The notes: a model not told the origin generated them from the sequence alone. DNA of 64,000 bases from Calliopsis andreniformis (GCF_051401765.1 NW_027480432.1:12480501-12544500); one strand, 5' to 3'. Counted from the stretch's first letter, positions 14,511 through 27,293 are shown. Translations and numbers: made by a program.

Positions 14511-17165
14511 ATTCCCTTCAAACTTCATCTTGTGGAACGCCACCAGCCTCAAACCAAAAATAGACGAATTCCAGCTCTTCTTAGAAACTAACAACATTGA
14601 CGTTGCCCTCATCTCAGAAACTTTGCTACAAGCTCATGAACCATGTCGCATCAAAAACTATAACCTCTTCAGGGCTGACAGGCCCCCACCCTCTCCAGGA
14701 CGAGGTGGAGTTGCAATCTGCATTCACAACTCTATACCTTATGAACAAGTTAATCAACCGATAACGCCAAACATAGAAACTGTCTTTATCAAAGTCAAGT
14801 CAAACCCCACTTTTATAGTTGGAGCAGGATATTCTCCTCCAAGAATAAAGTTCACTCATGCTGACCTCGATGCCATCACCTCCCACACAAATGCCAAATA
14901 TTTCCTAATTGGTGGAGACTTTAACGCCAAGCATCAGCTCTGGAACAATACCTCAAGCAACAGAAATGGATCCTGCCTCAAGAATCATGCGGAGAACAAA
15001 AATTACTACATCATCAATAGCAACACGTACACTCAAAGCAACCAGGCAAAACCCCGTCTAACATTGACATCTACCTCACAAATATCCCATACAGCTACAA
15101 TTGCCGCACTATTGATGACCTCTCATCAAATCACCTTCCTGTATTCCTCGAAGTCTCCACTTCATCACAAAATTCATTTAGAAGACGCTCTGAAGTCACT
15201 GATTGGAAACTTTACAAATCCATCTGCAACAATTACAGCCTCAACCCAGACATTCGGACCAATGAGGAAATTGAAAGTGAAATCTCAAGACTCCAGAACA
15301 GGATAAACTCTGTCTATAAAAAAGCCACAACCGCTACTTCCAACCTTCTGCATAAAGGTATTGAGGACAATCAATTATCCCAGCTCATCAAGGACAGAAA
15401 CAGGGCCAGGAGAAAATACCAGAAAACAGGTAACCCCTATTACAAGCTAGTGAAAAACTTGCTCACCTCAAACATTCAAAAGTTAATTCTCAAAATTAAG
15501 AACAACTCCTGGCAAAACAAACTAGCTAATATACAAAAAAGTGATAACATCCTCTGGAAAGTTTACAAACTCACTGGACTAAAATCACAATCCATTCCCA
15601 TCCTGAAATCCAGCAGTAGCCAACTAATCTACTCTGACAAGGACAAAGCTGAACTACTTGCTCAACACTATAAACAGGTTCACGACAGAGCCCATAATCT
15701 ACCATCCCCTCTTGACTCTGAAGTCTCCAATAATTACTCACACATAAAAAATCTCCAAATTGATCCGCACCCCCCTTCTCTTACTCCATTGGATATACAC
15801 AATATCATCAAAAAACTCCCGAACAACAAGGCCCCTAGTCCTGACAAAATCACTGCACAAAAACTAAAGAATACTCCTCGGAAACTGCAAGTACAAATCT
15901 TCTACATAATCAGAAAAGCATTCCAAAACTGCTACTTCCCCATTGCCTGGAAAACAGCAAAAGTAATTTCCATCAAGAAACCTAGCAAACCAAAGCAAGA
16001 TCCCAGCAGCTATCGTCCCATTAGTCTCCTAAATATCCTGGGCAAAGTTTTTGAAAAAATAATACTAAAACTACTCAATCAGCACATCAAGGAAAGGAGC
16101 ATCCTTCCAAACCATCAATTTGGATTTAGGGAGCATCACTCCACCATTCATCAACTACTAAGAGTTTCCGAAGAAATTACTCTTGAGTTAAACAAAAACA
16201 GATCTGTCCAAATGCTCCTACTAGACATAGAAAAGGCCTTTGACTCTGTCTGGCATGCTGGATTAATTCACAAGCTCTACCTCCTTAAATTTCCTCTGAT
16301 CATCATCAAGCTCATCGCAAGCTATCTTTCCGACAGGCACTTCTTTACCTCAATCAACGGTATACAATCACAATCTTTTTCCATCACTGCGGGCGTCCCC
16401 CAAGGCTCGATACTTGGACCCGTATTATTTATCATATACATATACGATCTTACGGTAGACAATAACACTCAACTCGCCATCTACGCAGACGACACAGCTA
16501 TTTATGCTTCTTCCTGGAAATTTTCTCAAGCCACCAAATACCTGCAACAACACATAGATAAACTCATGCAATTCTATCGAACCTGGAAAATAAAAATCAA
16601 CGTCTCAAAAACAGAAGCCATCTGCTTTTCCAGAAAACGTCATAAACCTACTGTTAATGTAATTATTTCGGGAGAACCCATCAAGTGGAAACCACAAGTT
16701 AAATACCTCGGAATCATCTTTGACAGCAAGCTCACTTGGGGACCTGCAATCACAAAAAGAGCCACGCTTGCGTACCCCGCACTAAAAAGGCTTTACCCGT
16801 TAATTTGCTCCAGCAGCGCTCCTAACAAAAGGATCAAAATTGTTCTGTACTTAACATGCATCAGACCTATAATCACTTACGGTCATCAAGCCTGGTGTAT
16901 TGCTGCCACCACACACTTGCAAAAACCACAAACCATTCAAAACAAATTCCTCAGAATTATCCTAAATAAGGAGCCTGACACGCCCATTGATAACCTTCAT
17001 ACCGATGCGGGTATTCCGAAAATCACCAGCTTCATCTTGGATTCTATCAAAAAATCCTGCTCCACTCAGCATGAAAATCCCCTGATCAACAGAATAGGAA
17101 AACTCAACATTCAAGAAATCCCACTTAAAATGGTGAAAAAAATACCCGCCATGCTAACTCAATAA
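14479..17165 (+). pseudogene. LINE ORF2: AP endonuclease plus reverse transcriptase, one frameshift
   Basis: The endonuclease frame is open from 14479. It shows LWNATSLKPK at the N-terminus, LISETLL, RGGVAI and GGDFNAKHQLWN, then loses frame. The remaining endonuclease tail (SNIDIYLT, DDLSSNHLPVF) continues in the +2 frame from about 15052 and runs into the reverse transcriptase to 17165. RT blocks are visible: YRPISLL, HQFGFR, LLDIEKAFDSVW, GVPQGSILGP and the catalytic AIYADDTAIY. The break lies in the AAAACCCC run at about 15050, consistent with one indel. No ATG opens the ORF2 frame near its start, so translation may couple to ORF1 termination. Everything else is intact. Confidence 0.9.
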
Positions 17166-17374
17166 CTAATACACGTTATATTTCTTACATGATCTACAGG
17201 GTTTTTTGAAAGCTTTCCCTGTCCTACCACACTCCCCAAATTAAATCCCAACTTAGCACGTATTACAATGGCATCTTTACATAACACATGGTAAATACAG
17301 GTTAAATCGATATTCTTCCACAGGCACTGTATTACACTCACTCAAGAGAAACCTACAAAAAAAAAAAAAAAAAA

Positions 17375-17387
17375 GCAGGACACACAA
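17375..17387 (+). repeat. LINE target-site duplication, right copy
   Basis: GCAGGACACACAA lies immediately after the poly(A) tail and is identical to 12962-12974. Confidence 0.92.
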
Positions 17388-17960
17388 TTCTCTCTGGTAT
17401 CGAGTTACGAGAACACGAGGATGTGAGAGGCAGCTGAGGTACTCATCCACAGATTGAGACCGCTCCTTTAGAGGTAGCGACTGTTTTCAGAGATCAAGAG
17501 TATGCGATGCTTCTTTACGGATTTTTATTTGCATAATCTCTATGACAGGTGCACTACGACGATTCTAAGTACAGTGTGAGCGACATCTTGGAGGCAGCTG
17601 ATGTACTGTACTAAGAGTTGTTGAATCGAGACCGCTCTCCTAGGGGTAGCGACCGTTCTAGCAAATAAAGTAATTGATGCTCCTTTAAGGTTATAGTTCA
17701 CACTTGCCATAAAGCACACGAATCACCTGTCAACAAGCGCTAGAAGCCGTTCCCAGTCTGACGGATATCAAGACCGCTCCTGAAGAGTACTTTCTCAAGG
17801 TTAGTGACTGATATAACCTAGATAATGTAATAACCTGGATGCTCAGACAATTCAATCAAGGGTTAATCATTTCCCGAAGACTTGAGACCGCTCCGAAGTT
17901 ATAGTAATCTATAGTGTGACAGAATCTCCATTCTTTCTTGATTTTATTTTGTTATGGGAC
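17388..17960 (+). repeat. Diverged repeats with AGACCGCTC core
   Basis: The core GAGACCGCTCCT(TTAG)GGTAGCGAC occurs at 17456 and 17628, and shorter or altered forms occur at 17771 and 17884. The first two are each preceded by GAGGCAGCTGA(G/T)GTACT. Spacing falls from about 172 to 142 to 113 bases. This may be the leader or LTR of an old retroelement into which the LINE inserted. Confidence 0.5.
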
Positions 17961-19130
17961 CATGGACCGACTGGCTTCGGAGGATCCAGGTTAAGTTTGA
18001 CTTGTGCTATCACGTACACTTAAGAAAATTGTGAGAGTTACTAACACAAAGAACACAGTAGCGTGACACAGTCCGCTCAAGAGAGCAGAAAAAGTCGATT
18101 TTAAATTGCTTGAGAACTCGAAAATGAGTGCGGACGATGCGTACTATTCGGAATCTTAATCAATTGGCTCTGCCACTTTTGGTAAATTGGTACAAACTTG
18201 TATACATTTTTCGGTAGTGTAGCTGAACCAATCAGAGAGTAGAATCTATTTGTTCGGGCCTAGCTTTAGTTTTCGGATGATCAAGCTATGGAAACCTGAC
18301 CTACGCCTCAACGAATTAATTACGGTACGGCGTGGTTCGGCACGCTACAATGGTATCACAGTTTTATGGCACTTGGTCGAAAAGCGAAACAATGTGTTTA
18401 CGACGGTAGAAACTAATTCTTACCATATATTTGAAACTCTTGGAAGTTCCAACAGTATAATTGATGTGTACTTAACGCTCCAAAAGTTCCTTTAACATTA
18501 TTAGTAAAAAAGGTCAGTCCCCAATTCAACCCTTTCATGCATTCTACTTTTAACCAGTCAGCTGTGGTGACCTCCTTTCAGAGCGCGCATCTATGTGTAT
18601 CGCGAAAATTACGCGATGAGGGGTATAGTCGTCAAACACAGAGTAAGTGACGCTGTTAAAATATTGGATCAAAAAGACGACTTTGTTTTATAAAATGAAC
18701 AATTTTATTACTGATATTTACTCATTCACTTAACATAAACATATACTACATATATAATAAACGAAAAACCTAGGAAAAATCAAATATCCATAAAAGTAAA
18801 AAATTCAGTGGCACAAATGTAGTGGCACTTTGTACGTCGAACACCAATAATCTAAAAACGTCGCACATGTATAAATTGGTTATACAAACTGGTAAGCAGT
18901 TTCAGCCAGTGCATATGGGGATGCATGAATTCATTTCAAATTATTTATATTTTTTATTTGTTTGTTTTATTTCGTTTTGACGTCCAAAAATTCTAAACAT
19001 ATTGAAATTTACGAATATATTTTAGTTTTCACTAAAATTACAATTTAAATAGCAAATGGTAATCTCCGATCTCCGATTCCGATGAAACTTGGCAGGATCG
19101 CAGAGTAGCCCAAAATATTCAACAAGTATT
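17961..19130. other. Unassigned sequence
   Basis: An 81-codon plus-strand frame (18250-18495) has no recognisable motif. The rest is AT-rich with no clear element ends. Confidence 0.35.
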
Positions 19131-19189
19131 TTTTTTTATCGATTCTGTAAACAATTCTGACCGCGGGATGGCTGAAGGTGTGAGCGGCG

Positions 19190-20045
19190 TCGTGCGAATG
19201 TGCCGTGTGTGTGCTGTTGTAACGAGTGAGAGGGAGACCGCGAACTCCCCACTCGAGACCGCGAACTCCCCACTCGAGACCGCCTCAGGAGAACGTAGTT
19301 CAGACCGCGGCCGCGAGGTGGCCACCGCGGAATCTCGCGATCCCGCGAGTGAAGCCGCGACACCGCGGAAATATAATAATAGTATACAGCGAGCGATCCG
19401 CGATAGCGTACAAGCTGGTTCTCTCTTTTTATAACCGACTGTTCTCAGTCCTGCAACGGACCCTTGGGGGTGGTGTATAACCACTCCTTGTGGTGATAAC
19501 AACCTCCTCGGGTCTCTGTGTCCCACTCGTGACGTAGCCCCCCGGGGGACACGGGCAACGGACCCCTCGGCCAAGGTCAATGGGTGGCGTAGCTGCCGTA
19601 GCCTGTAGCGCCACTCACAGACTCCGATCCCGGTGATCCTATTCCCCTACGTACTGTAAATGCCGAGTGGAGCAGCGGTTCCCAACACCCGCCGACACCG
19701 CCGTTGGGACATACGTACCCCCACCGCGTACCGAAGGGAGCAGCGGCTCCCAATCGACAGCAGCGGTCTAGCCGAGGAACTACGACTCCGGGCCCGAGCG
19801 ACTAAGTGGGGAGCGCGACTCCCCACCCGACCGCGTACAAAGAGCAGTGGCTCCTACACCGTGTTGTGAACGAGAGGCGTCCGGCCTCACGCCGCGCGTT
19901 CCACGAACCTCAATAAAAGACTGTTCTCAACCGAGATTTAACTGACTCCCTTCATTTGCTACAACGAACCCGGCGGCTGACTGAGGCGGCACCTTCTTCG
20001 TCGCTTCCCCCCGGCAACCACGTCGTAGCGTGGTCACACTGTGTA
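19190..20045 (+). mobile_element. LTR-like, GC-rich block in plus orientation
   Basis: Two tandem 20-bp units GACCGCGAACTCCCCACTCGA start at about 19237. A CTTTTTATAACC TATA-like element lies at 19426. The block GGAGCAGCGG(C/T)TCCCAA occurs twice, near 19672 and 19738. AATAAAAGACTGTTCTC at 19911 looks like a polyadenylation/R region. The segment after it matches, in order, the minus-oriented LTR-like block at 11600-12050. It lies upstream of the decayed gypsy gag at 20620 and may be its 5' LTR. Confidence 0.5.
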
Positions 20046-20619
20046 TGGCGATTAGGAAGTACGCGAGAGAAGAGCCAGGTGTGAAGGCGCGTTTCGAAAG
20101 CGAGATGTGTGTGAACGAGAAGTGTCGGAGTTGTGAGATTGCAAATGCGTTTTGTATCACTACTAGTTGTAAAATAAAAGCTTACAGCTGGATAGTTATT
20201 TATCTCAGAAGTGGGATAGTGGGTCGCATAATGGTGTTTGTGTGTTAAATGTGATCTTAGGGCGACATAGGAGCACATGCTCTCATTTGCTTAACATTAA
20301 AGTGCTAGCAATAAATTTCTAAACATTTTACTGTGCAGTGGTTTTATAAGATATCAGATGTTTGGTTGTAGCTGACTGAGTTTTCGTTAATTTAATTAAT
20401 TTCATAAATTTGGCTGAACACGTGTCCGTTACATGACGGTTACGGTTAACCGACCGTTCCAATATTTCTAGAAAGTCAAGAACGTTAGTTAATATTTTGG
20501 TTTTGGGCCGGCAGTTAGCGAAGTGTTTATACCTAAGTAGTCTAGTTGACCAGTGGCGCGACGATTAATCGTGTTGCTTGCGTCAGCTGTTGTCATTTGT
20601 TGTCCATCTATACTGTTGA

Positions 20620-23165
20620 CATGGAGAAAGAGGAACTATCGAATCTGACAGATGCGCAATTTCGGGAATATCTCAGAAAGCACGGGCTCCATGAATCTGG
20701 TACGCGCGCACACATGATAAAGTGGTTATCGAAGTACCTAGAGACGATTAAAAACGCGCCAACCCAAAACGTTGGATCAACAAATAAAACTACTCCGACA
20801 CTGCAGTCAAGTAATATCACTGACAATACCAATGAGGTGATATATGTGGAGGTTAATAACTACACACTATTTGTCTAACACTAATATTTATATATACTAT
20901 TTACGATGGAATGACCCTCGGGCCCGCAGTCGTTGTCCTGTCGAGGGCAACATGTCGTAAATCAGAGAGACTTTCCAGACCTATAACTAAATTTCCCGAA
21001 AACGTGGTGGCTCATGTTTTGCACACACCTGCAACCAGTTCATGTCCGAAGGCCTTGCCTATACAAATTCGAAGGCCCAAAATGGTTAACAGCCGTGCGC
21101 GTTCACTCGACAATCAACTACCTGGTCGAGTTCGCCACACCAATAATAGGAATGGTAACCGACGCTATACTCAACATTGTGACCCCGCAGTTGGCGAATA
21201 TTGTGGAGATTCTGCAGTTAACAACACAAATGATGCTCGAAAATTATCAGTCCGTGATTAAGTCATTTTTCACGGAGCTTCAGAAGGAGCGTACGCCAAA
21301 GGATTTTGACAGTAGAGACCATAGCTATGACTCGAATCATGTTAAATTCATTTCGAAACAACGATCCGATTTCTCTGGGAAAGATAATGAAAGTGTTATG
21401 AAGTGACTGAACCGGCTGGAATACATTGCTAAATTATACGACACCAACGATCGCACTTTATTGTTGTCAGCAATCATATACTTCAAGGGTCGAGCCTTGA
21501 ACTGGTACCGTAGGCAACCTAACACCATCATTTCCTCTTGGAGTCTGTTGAAAGACGCACTGAGTGAATATTTTGAATATTAACCGGATCAGTGCCAGAA
21601 GTTGGAATCTCATGGCAGAGCGATTTATAGATTATGCGGAACATAAGCTAAAACTGATAGAAGTGCTAGATCTAGCGGAAAAGGACCAAATAAATTTGTT
21701 GGCAGCTGGAGTACAGGAACCAAACATTCGCAGAATGGTCATTGACACTCACGTGGATAAACTGTCAGATTTTTTAGATCACGTCAACCGAATCACAGAT
21801 AACGGCAAAATCGCCAAGTCGCGAGTGGTCCAGTAACGCATAGAGAACGAAGCAATGGATAGCGATCCTAAGATAGTCACATGCTTTAGATGTAAAAAAC
21901 CGGAACACTTGTCAAAAGATTGTGGTGCAAGATTGACGTGTTTAGCAGCGGATGCAGAAACCGAGTGTAGAGCAGAATGGCGTACTCTTTACCGGGTCCT
22001 TCAGGTCAGACGAGGGGGTAAACCCACGAGAGGTCTCCGCTATCAACTGGGAGGGCCTGCAACATCAACGATCCTCATGTGTAGAAGTAATCAGAGTGGT
22101 CAACGATGATGTATTGTTAAGGGTACTGGTAGATACAGTAGTCTAATCAATCTAATTGAAAAATCAGTTTATTCCCAATATTTCAAGGATTGTAATTTGT
22201 TGCGAAATCCTTATGATCGCAAGTTTAAGTGGGTGAATAATTCTTAAATTGCGGTGCTTGATTACATTTACGATCAAGTTTGTCTCGATAACCTACCGAA
22301 TCAATCTTTCAACATTAAACTGTACGTGGTGACTACTTCCTACGACGTCGTTATCGGCTATGACTTTATATATACATTCAGCTAATCTTAAACTCATTTA
22401 TTGTCACGGTCGCAATCGTTTAGTACATGATAATGAGGTTGACAATCATGCATTAGAAAACAATGTATTAACGATTGATGTGGTTGAGTCTCGAGATAAA
22501 TTTGATACCACAGTGGATAATTTGGATAATGCTTTAGATGTAGAAATGAGAGATAAATTGTTATCAGTCCTGTATGAATGTAAGAATATGAAAGTTGAGT
22601 ATGTAGATAATAATTATAAAATTAAACTTGTTTTACAGGATACTATTCCCTTTTCGTACCTTCCGAGACGAATGTCATGTGCCGGGAAATGCCAATTACA
22701 GGCGAAATTAAGCGAAATATTATTAAACCTAGCACTTCAGAATATTGTGCGCGTGTAGTATTAGTCGACTAGAAAAATGGGAAGAAATGTATATTTGTTA
22801 ATTTGCATTGATTAAACGGAAAAGTAAGTAAACAACGGTATCCCTTTCTGTGGATCGAGGATCATCTCGATAATTTACAAAGAAAGAAATATTTTACAAT
22901 GCTCGATCTCAAGAACGGTTTTCGCCAAATTTCAATTCATGAAGATTTTACAGAATACTTTGCATTCTCCACTCCAAGCGGTCAGTACGAATTTGTAATT
23001 ATTCATTTACGAATTTGTTTTTCATATTTTGTATATTCATATTTACGAATTTGTAAATATTCTGAAAATTTTTTATTCATTTATTAGACAGGATAAAATT
23101 GTGATTTATGTTGATGATATTATGATCCCTTCAATTACAGTAGAGGAAAATCTGCAGGTAATATA
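20620..23165 (+). mobile_element. Decayed Ty3/gypsy-type LTR retrotransposon (gag-pr-RT remnants)
   Basis: Pieces appear in order but in shifting frames. A gag start (MEKEELSNLTDAQFREYLRKHG, a SAP-like helix pair) is at 20620. A gag core follows at 21010-21590 (ALNWYRRQP). A CCHC knuckle reads CFRCKKPEHLSKDC at 21888. A protease-like LRVLVDT is at about 22118. RT blocks are LDLKNGFRQISI at 22902 and IVIYVDDIMIP at 23101. Many stops and frameshifts separate them. Between the two RT boxes sequence has been lost or replaced, and RNase H and integrase are missing. It is dead and old. Confidence 0.8.
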
Positions 23166-23459
23166 ATTGGAGCAAATGTTCTTTCCTGAAGGATACCTTG
23201 GCTATTATGTTCCCGATTCAGTTATTTTCGGAAATTCATAACAAATCATTCGATAAAAGCGAAACCGTTGTGTATGTTAGTAAAGAAAAACACTCCATTT
23301 GTTTTCAATTAAGATTGTAAAAAGGTATTCGTGTCATTGAAAACAGAGTTGACTTCACGCCCAGTTTCACACCAACGGGAAACCCTCGAAGTACTGCGTC
23401 TAGCGGCGTAAAATCGAAGTAATGCTACCACAAGATAAAGAGGATTAGATAGAGGCGAA

Positions 23460-23672
23460 AATGCTGTGGTTTGTGGAGGACATATCCCTTGTTACCCGAG
23501 CTGGGGACCAGGGGGCGACACACTCGCCCAATAGGAGAGAGGAGAGAAACCAAAGAGTGTTACGCAGTAATTATGTTTAAAATAAATTTTATTACAAGTT
23601 AAAGAACTTCCTCGTGAAAACCTTTATTTTACCCACGCCCAATAGGTAAAGTGGTACACAACACCACAGGTT
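23460..23672 (-). mobile_element. LTR-like fragment, minus orientation
   Basis: Read on the minus strand it shows AATAAAATTTATTTTAAAC followed by ATTGGGCGAGTGTGTCG and CCCCTGGTCCCCAGC. This is an R-U5-like order similar to the block at 11600-12050. It abuts the young gypsy element. Confidence 0.35.
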
Positions 23673-24125
23673 TGTAGAGATATAGTCAGGAAATGATAAA
23701 GGGGAATTGACTTTATCAGCACTCCACTGGTAAGGTTTAAACAAGAGTTATAATAAAGTTTATTTAAAGTCTAACACAAGTCTATAATACACACTTAACA
23801 CTCTAAGAATATAAAATATAAAAATCTGTACACTAAAACTAATTATAAATTATGTACAGCTCACTAGAGTTTCTTTATAATACACGTTAAGTTTAACGAA
23901 AGTGTTAAAACCTTTGCACGGAATAACACGTCTAACGCCTAGCACGCTTGCCAAAAGAATGAATGAACGCTTGCCGGAAAAAGGGAAAGTACGCTTTCCC
24001 GGAAAAGCCGGGAAAAGCCGCGTCCCGGAAACGTGCGGCGCCCTCAATACAAAATGTCGCGCGCTTAAAATTACAGGAACCGCACTTTTCTACGGAGCGG
24101 CTGACTCAACGACTGTGCCGCCACA
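23673..24125 (-). repeat. Gypsy 3' LTR
   Basis: It is 453 bp, bounded by TG...CA on the element strand and immediately preceded by the purine tract at 24126-24137. It differs from the 5' LTR at about eight positions. The pol ORF runs 55 bases into it. Confidence 0.92.
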
Positions 24126-27100
24126 CTACCCCCCTCCGAGTCGCTTGACCGATTAGGGAGAGCGGACGACACCTGAGCATAAGTTCGAAGGGGTTGAGCC
24201 GAATGTTGTGTGATTTCAAAAAATGCCGTCTTCAACCGCTCCGTAGAAATTACCTGTGGGTTACCTCGGTACCCGATCAGATACGCCTGGTCCGAAATGC
24301 GTTTTAAAACCGGGTATGGTCCTTCATATGGCTGCTCCAGAGGTCTTTTAACTGCGTCTACACGGACAAACACATGGGTACACGAAAGAAGATCTTTGGA
24401 CATAAAGTGTGATTTTCTAGTGTGATGAATGGTGGGAATAGGCCTGATTTGACGCATTGCCTCGCGAAATTTATCAATGTTAAAATGACGGGGTTGATGT
24501 GTATCGATGAAAAATTCCCCAGGTAACCTGAGGGGTGTCCCGTAAACGAGTTCTGCCGCCGACGCCCCTAGGTCCTCTTTGATACTTGACCTTAAACCTA
24601 ATAATACGGCGGGAAGAACCGCCACCCAATCGCGAGACTCGTGGCACATTATTGCCGCCTTCAGAGACCTATGCCACCTTTCCACCATTCCATTCGACGC
24701 CGGATGGTATGCTGTCGTGCGAATCCGCTTGCATCCTATCAGCGAGGTGAGAGAGTTGAACAACTGTGCCTCAAACTGCACGCCACGATCAGTGGTGATC
24801 GTGGCTGGGGCTCCAAATCTAGCCACCCAGGTGGCATAGAACTCTGAGGCGACAACATCGGCCGTGGAATCCCTTATGGGAACCGCCTCAAGCCACCTGG
24901 TGAATCTGTCGATCATCGTCAAGCAGTATTTAAAACCACTAACCGGCGGAAGTGGACCAACGATGTCCAAATGGACATGCTCAAACCTACCCTCTGGAAC
25001 AGCCATATTCAGGGGGGAATTGACAGTGTGCCTCGATATCTTGCTTCGTTGGCATGGCACACAAGTCTTAGCCCATTGAGTAATAATATCCCGGTTCATG
25101 CCAGGCCATACGAATCGGCTACTAATGAGCTTCTTCGTAGCCCTGCCACTCGGGTGCGAAAGGTTATGGACGTTGTCAAAAATCTGTTTTCGAAATGCCA
25201 CGGGAATGTAAGGCCTGATCTCACCAGTAGAAATATCGCAAAAAATAGTGCGCTCCGAACCATCCAACCTCAGCTGCTTCAGGTGCAGCGCTGAGCGACC
25301 CTCTAATAAACGCGAAAGTTCACCATCGTTTTCCTGGCCGCGAGCAATATCTTGCATGCTTATCACGACTGGCAGGCTAATCACATCCAGCCGTGACAAC
25401 GCATCCGCGACTTCGTTGTTGGTTCCCGGAGTGTGGGTTATGTTAGTGGTAAATTGCCCAATGTAATCCAATTGCCTTAATTGCCGTGGAGAAGCCTTAT
25501 CAGATTTTTGAGAATACGCAAAAATTAAGGGCTTATGATCCGTTTGAATTGTGAAGCTACGTCCTTCAAGTAAATGCTTAAAATGCTTCACGGCTTTAAA
25601 AATGACAGTCAGCTCCCTGTCATAGGTGCTATATTTTTGCTCCTGAGTGCTGAATTTCTTAGAAAAGAAACCTAACGGCTCCCACACTCCGTTCACCTCT
25701 TGCTGCAGCACTGCACCCATAGCTGAATCGGATGCGTCTGTGGCCAATATCAGAGGCACACCGTCACGGGGATGTACCAACAGCGTCGCATCCGCCAACG
25801 AGCTCTTACAGCGGTTAAATGCCTCCTCGGCCTCAGGCGTCCACGCAATAACCCGCTTATCTTTTTTTCGGGCTCCTTCCAAAAATTTATGTAGCGGAGC
25901 CTGGATCGCGGCTGCGTTACAAATAAAGCGCCTGTAAAAATTGATAATGCCTAGAAAACGGCGTAAATCTGAAATCGTGACCGGTTTTTTATAATTATTG
26001 ATAGCCTGGACTTTTTCAGGTAGAGGCCTAGCTCCTTTCTTGTCTATCAAGTACCCTAGGTACTCTACCGACTTAGTCCCAAAAATGCACTTGGCCACAT
26101 TAATTGAGATGCCGAATTGACGCAATCTATCAAAAACTTGCCTGATATGTTCTCGGTGCTGTTGCTCGTCAACGGATGCGATCAGGATGTCGTCTATATA
26201 GCAAAACGCGAAATCCAGTCCTCGCAAGACGACATCCATGAACCGTTGGAAGGTTTGCGCCGCGTTCTTGAGTCCAAAGGTCATCACGTTATATTCATAC
26301 AACCCAAATGGCGTGATAATGGCCGTTTTAGGGCGATCCTCTGGGGCTATGGGAATCTGGTGATATGCCTTAGTTAAGTCCAGTTTTGTGAAGATATTCG
26401 TCCCGTCCAGTCTGTAAGTAAAGTCTTGAATATGCGGTACCGGATATTTATCGGGAGTCGTAATATTATTTAACCTCCGGTAGTCACCACATAGCCGCCA
26501 ATCCCCGTTTTTCTTCCGAACCATATGTAAGGGACTAGCCCACGGACTGTCCGATGGCTGACAGATACCCTGAGCAATCAAATCGTTGATTTCGGCTTTC
26601 GCCACTTTTAACTTTTCAGGGGTCTCGACCACGGCGACTCTGGGTGCCGACATCTCAACGACCTTGTCGGCTAGCAGCGCCAACCGCTGCAAATCAGCAG
26701 TGTCCGATATAGCAATAATGCTGCGGACGTTTTCAGGAAGCTGTTCCAGAAACAATGAACGGAGGACGGTTTCGCCAACTTGCCCGCCGGCGAGGTTTCT
26801 TAGCCGCTGAAGAAAATGGGACGGCTTTTCATCCCCCAATTCAGACCCTCTTAAAAGCCGCCGGAGTTTCGACTCAGGCGATTCGTCGAATGTATTGATG
26901 ATGCGTCTCTTGATTTCTTCAAATTTACCCGTCGCTGGGGGTGAAGTCAAGACGTCAGCGATAAACGGCAAAACCGTATGGTCCAGATGCGTGATGATAT
27001 AGCGGTATTTAGTGTCATCCGTCGTGATTCTGGCTAGCTGAAATGTCGCCTCCACCTGGGCGAACCACAAAGTTGGATTTTCCTTCCAAAATGGCGGTAG

Positions 27101-27226
27101 CTTTTGGAGGGTTGCTGCACTGACCGATGGCTCGACAGCGGGGACTCTGGCCCCCTCAGGCGTGTCCGCCATGTTGGCGGCGGTCGGCGTGGCGTCGCTT
27201 TTCGTAGGCGTGTGTAATAACGACAT
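24071..27226 (-). CDS. Gypsy gag-pol polyprotein with gag fused directly to RT (protease missing)
   Basis: The uninterrupted ORF is 1051 codons. Residues about 40-200 are a gag capsid-type region ([20 protein letters not shown]). At about residue 201 the frame passes straight into the pre-RT helix ([17 protein letters not shown]). RT has [10 protein letters not shown] and YIDD (343-346). RNase H has Asp497, Glu538 and Asp563. The integrase H2C2 uses His687/His691/Cys722/Cys725, and the DDE triad is Asp754/Asp813/Glu849. The CCHC nucleocapsid and the aspartic protease, normally between gag and RT, are absent, so an in-frame deletion is likely. There is no env. Confidence 0.93.
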   Translation of the reverse strand: MSLLHTPTKSDATPTAANMADTPEGARVPAVEPSVSAATLQKLPPFWKENPTLWFAQVEATFQLARITTDDTKYRYIITHLDHTVLPFIADVLTSPPATGKFEEIKRRIINTFDESPESKLRRLLRGSELGDEKPSHFLQRLRNLAGGQVGETVLRSLFLEQLPENVRSIIAISDTADLQRLALLADKVVEMSAPRVAVVETPEKLKVAKAEINDLIAQGICQPSDSPWASPLHMVRKKNGDWRLCGDYRRLNNITTPDKYPVPHIQDFTYRLDGTNIFTKLDLTKAYHQIPIAPEDRPKTAIITPFGLYEYNVMTFGLKNAAQTFQRFMDVVLRGLDFAFCYIDDILIASVDEQQHREHIRQVFDRLRQFGISINVAKCIFGTKSVEYLGYLIDKKGARPLPEKVQAINNYKKPVTISDLRRFLGIINFYRRFICNAAAIQAPLHKFLEGARKKDKRVIAWTPEAEEAFNRCKSSLADATLLVHPRDGVPLILATDASDSAMGAVLQQEVNGVWEPLGFFSKKFSTQEQKYSTYDRELTVIFKAVKHFKHLLEGRSFTIQTDHKPLIFAYSQKSDKASPRQLRQLDYIGQFTTNITHTPGTNNEVADALSRLDVISLPVVISMQDIARGQENDGELSRLLEGRSALHLKQLRLDGSERTIFCDISTGEIRPYIPVAFRKQIFDNVHNLSHPSGRATKKLISSRFVWPGMNRDIITQWAKTCVPCQRSKISRHTVNSPLNMAVPEGRFEHVHLDIVGPLPPVSGFKYCLTMIDRFTRWLEAVPIRDSTADVVASEFYATWVARFGAPATITTDRGVQFEAQLFNSLTSLIGCKRIRTTAYHPASNGMVERWHRSLKAAIMCHESRDWVAVLPAVLLGLRSSIKEDLGASAAELVYGTPLRLPGEFFIDTHQPRHFNIDKFREAMRQIRPIPTIHHTRKSHFMSKDLLSCTHVFVRVDAVKRPLEQPYEGPYPVLKRISDQAYLIGYRGNPQVISTERLKTAFFEITQHSAQPLRTYAQVSSALPNRSSDSEGGSVAAQSLSQPLRRKVRFL

Positions 27227-27277
27227 TTTTCAAAGTTTTTTTCCCTATTAAAATTTGCACACTACACTGCTTTTCTG

Positions 27278-27292
27278 ACGTCGGGGTCACCA
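27278..27292 (-). other. Primer-binding site, tRNA-Trp-like
   Basis: One base after the 5' LTR the element strand reads TGGTGACCCCGACGT. This is complementary to the CCA-bearing 3' end of animal tRNA-Trp as I recall it. Confidence 0.65.
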
Positions 27293-27293
27293 C

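Larger units (their letters stand above)
12975..17374 (+). mobile_element. Full-length Jockey-clade non-LTR retrotransposon (4.4 kb)
   Basis: A 13-bp target duplication brackets the element. It has a 5' UTR of about 370 bases, ORF1 (gag-like with PRE_C2HC region and zinc knuckles), ORF2 (endonuclease plus reverse transcriptase), a 3' UTR and an A18 tail. The layout, with ORF2 overlapping the end of ORF1, fits the Jockey clade. It landed a few bases downstream of a TATATAAG motif (12941). The only coding lesion I see is one frameshift in ORF2 near 15050, so it is a recent insertion. Confidence 0.93.

Noticed and set aside
24210..26810. Several plus-strand frames of 70-107 codons
   Set aside because: They are antisense shadows of the gypsy pol ORF.
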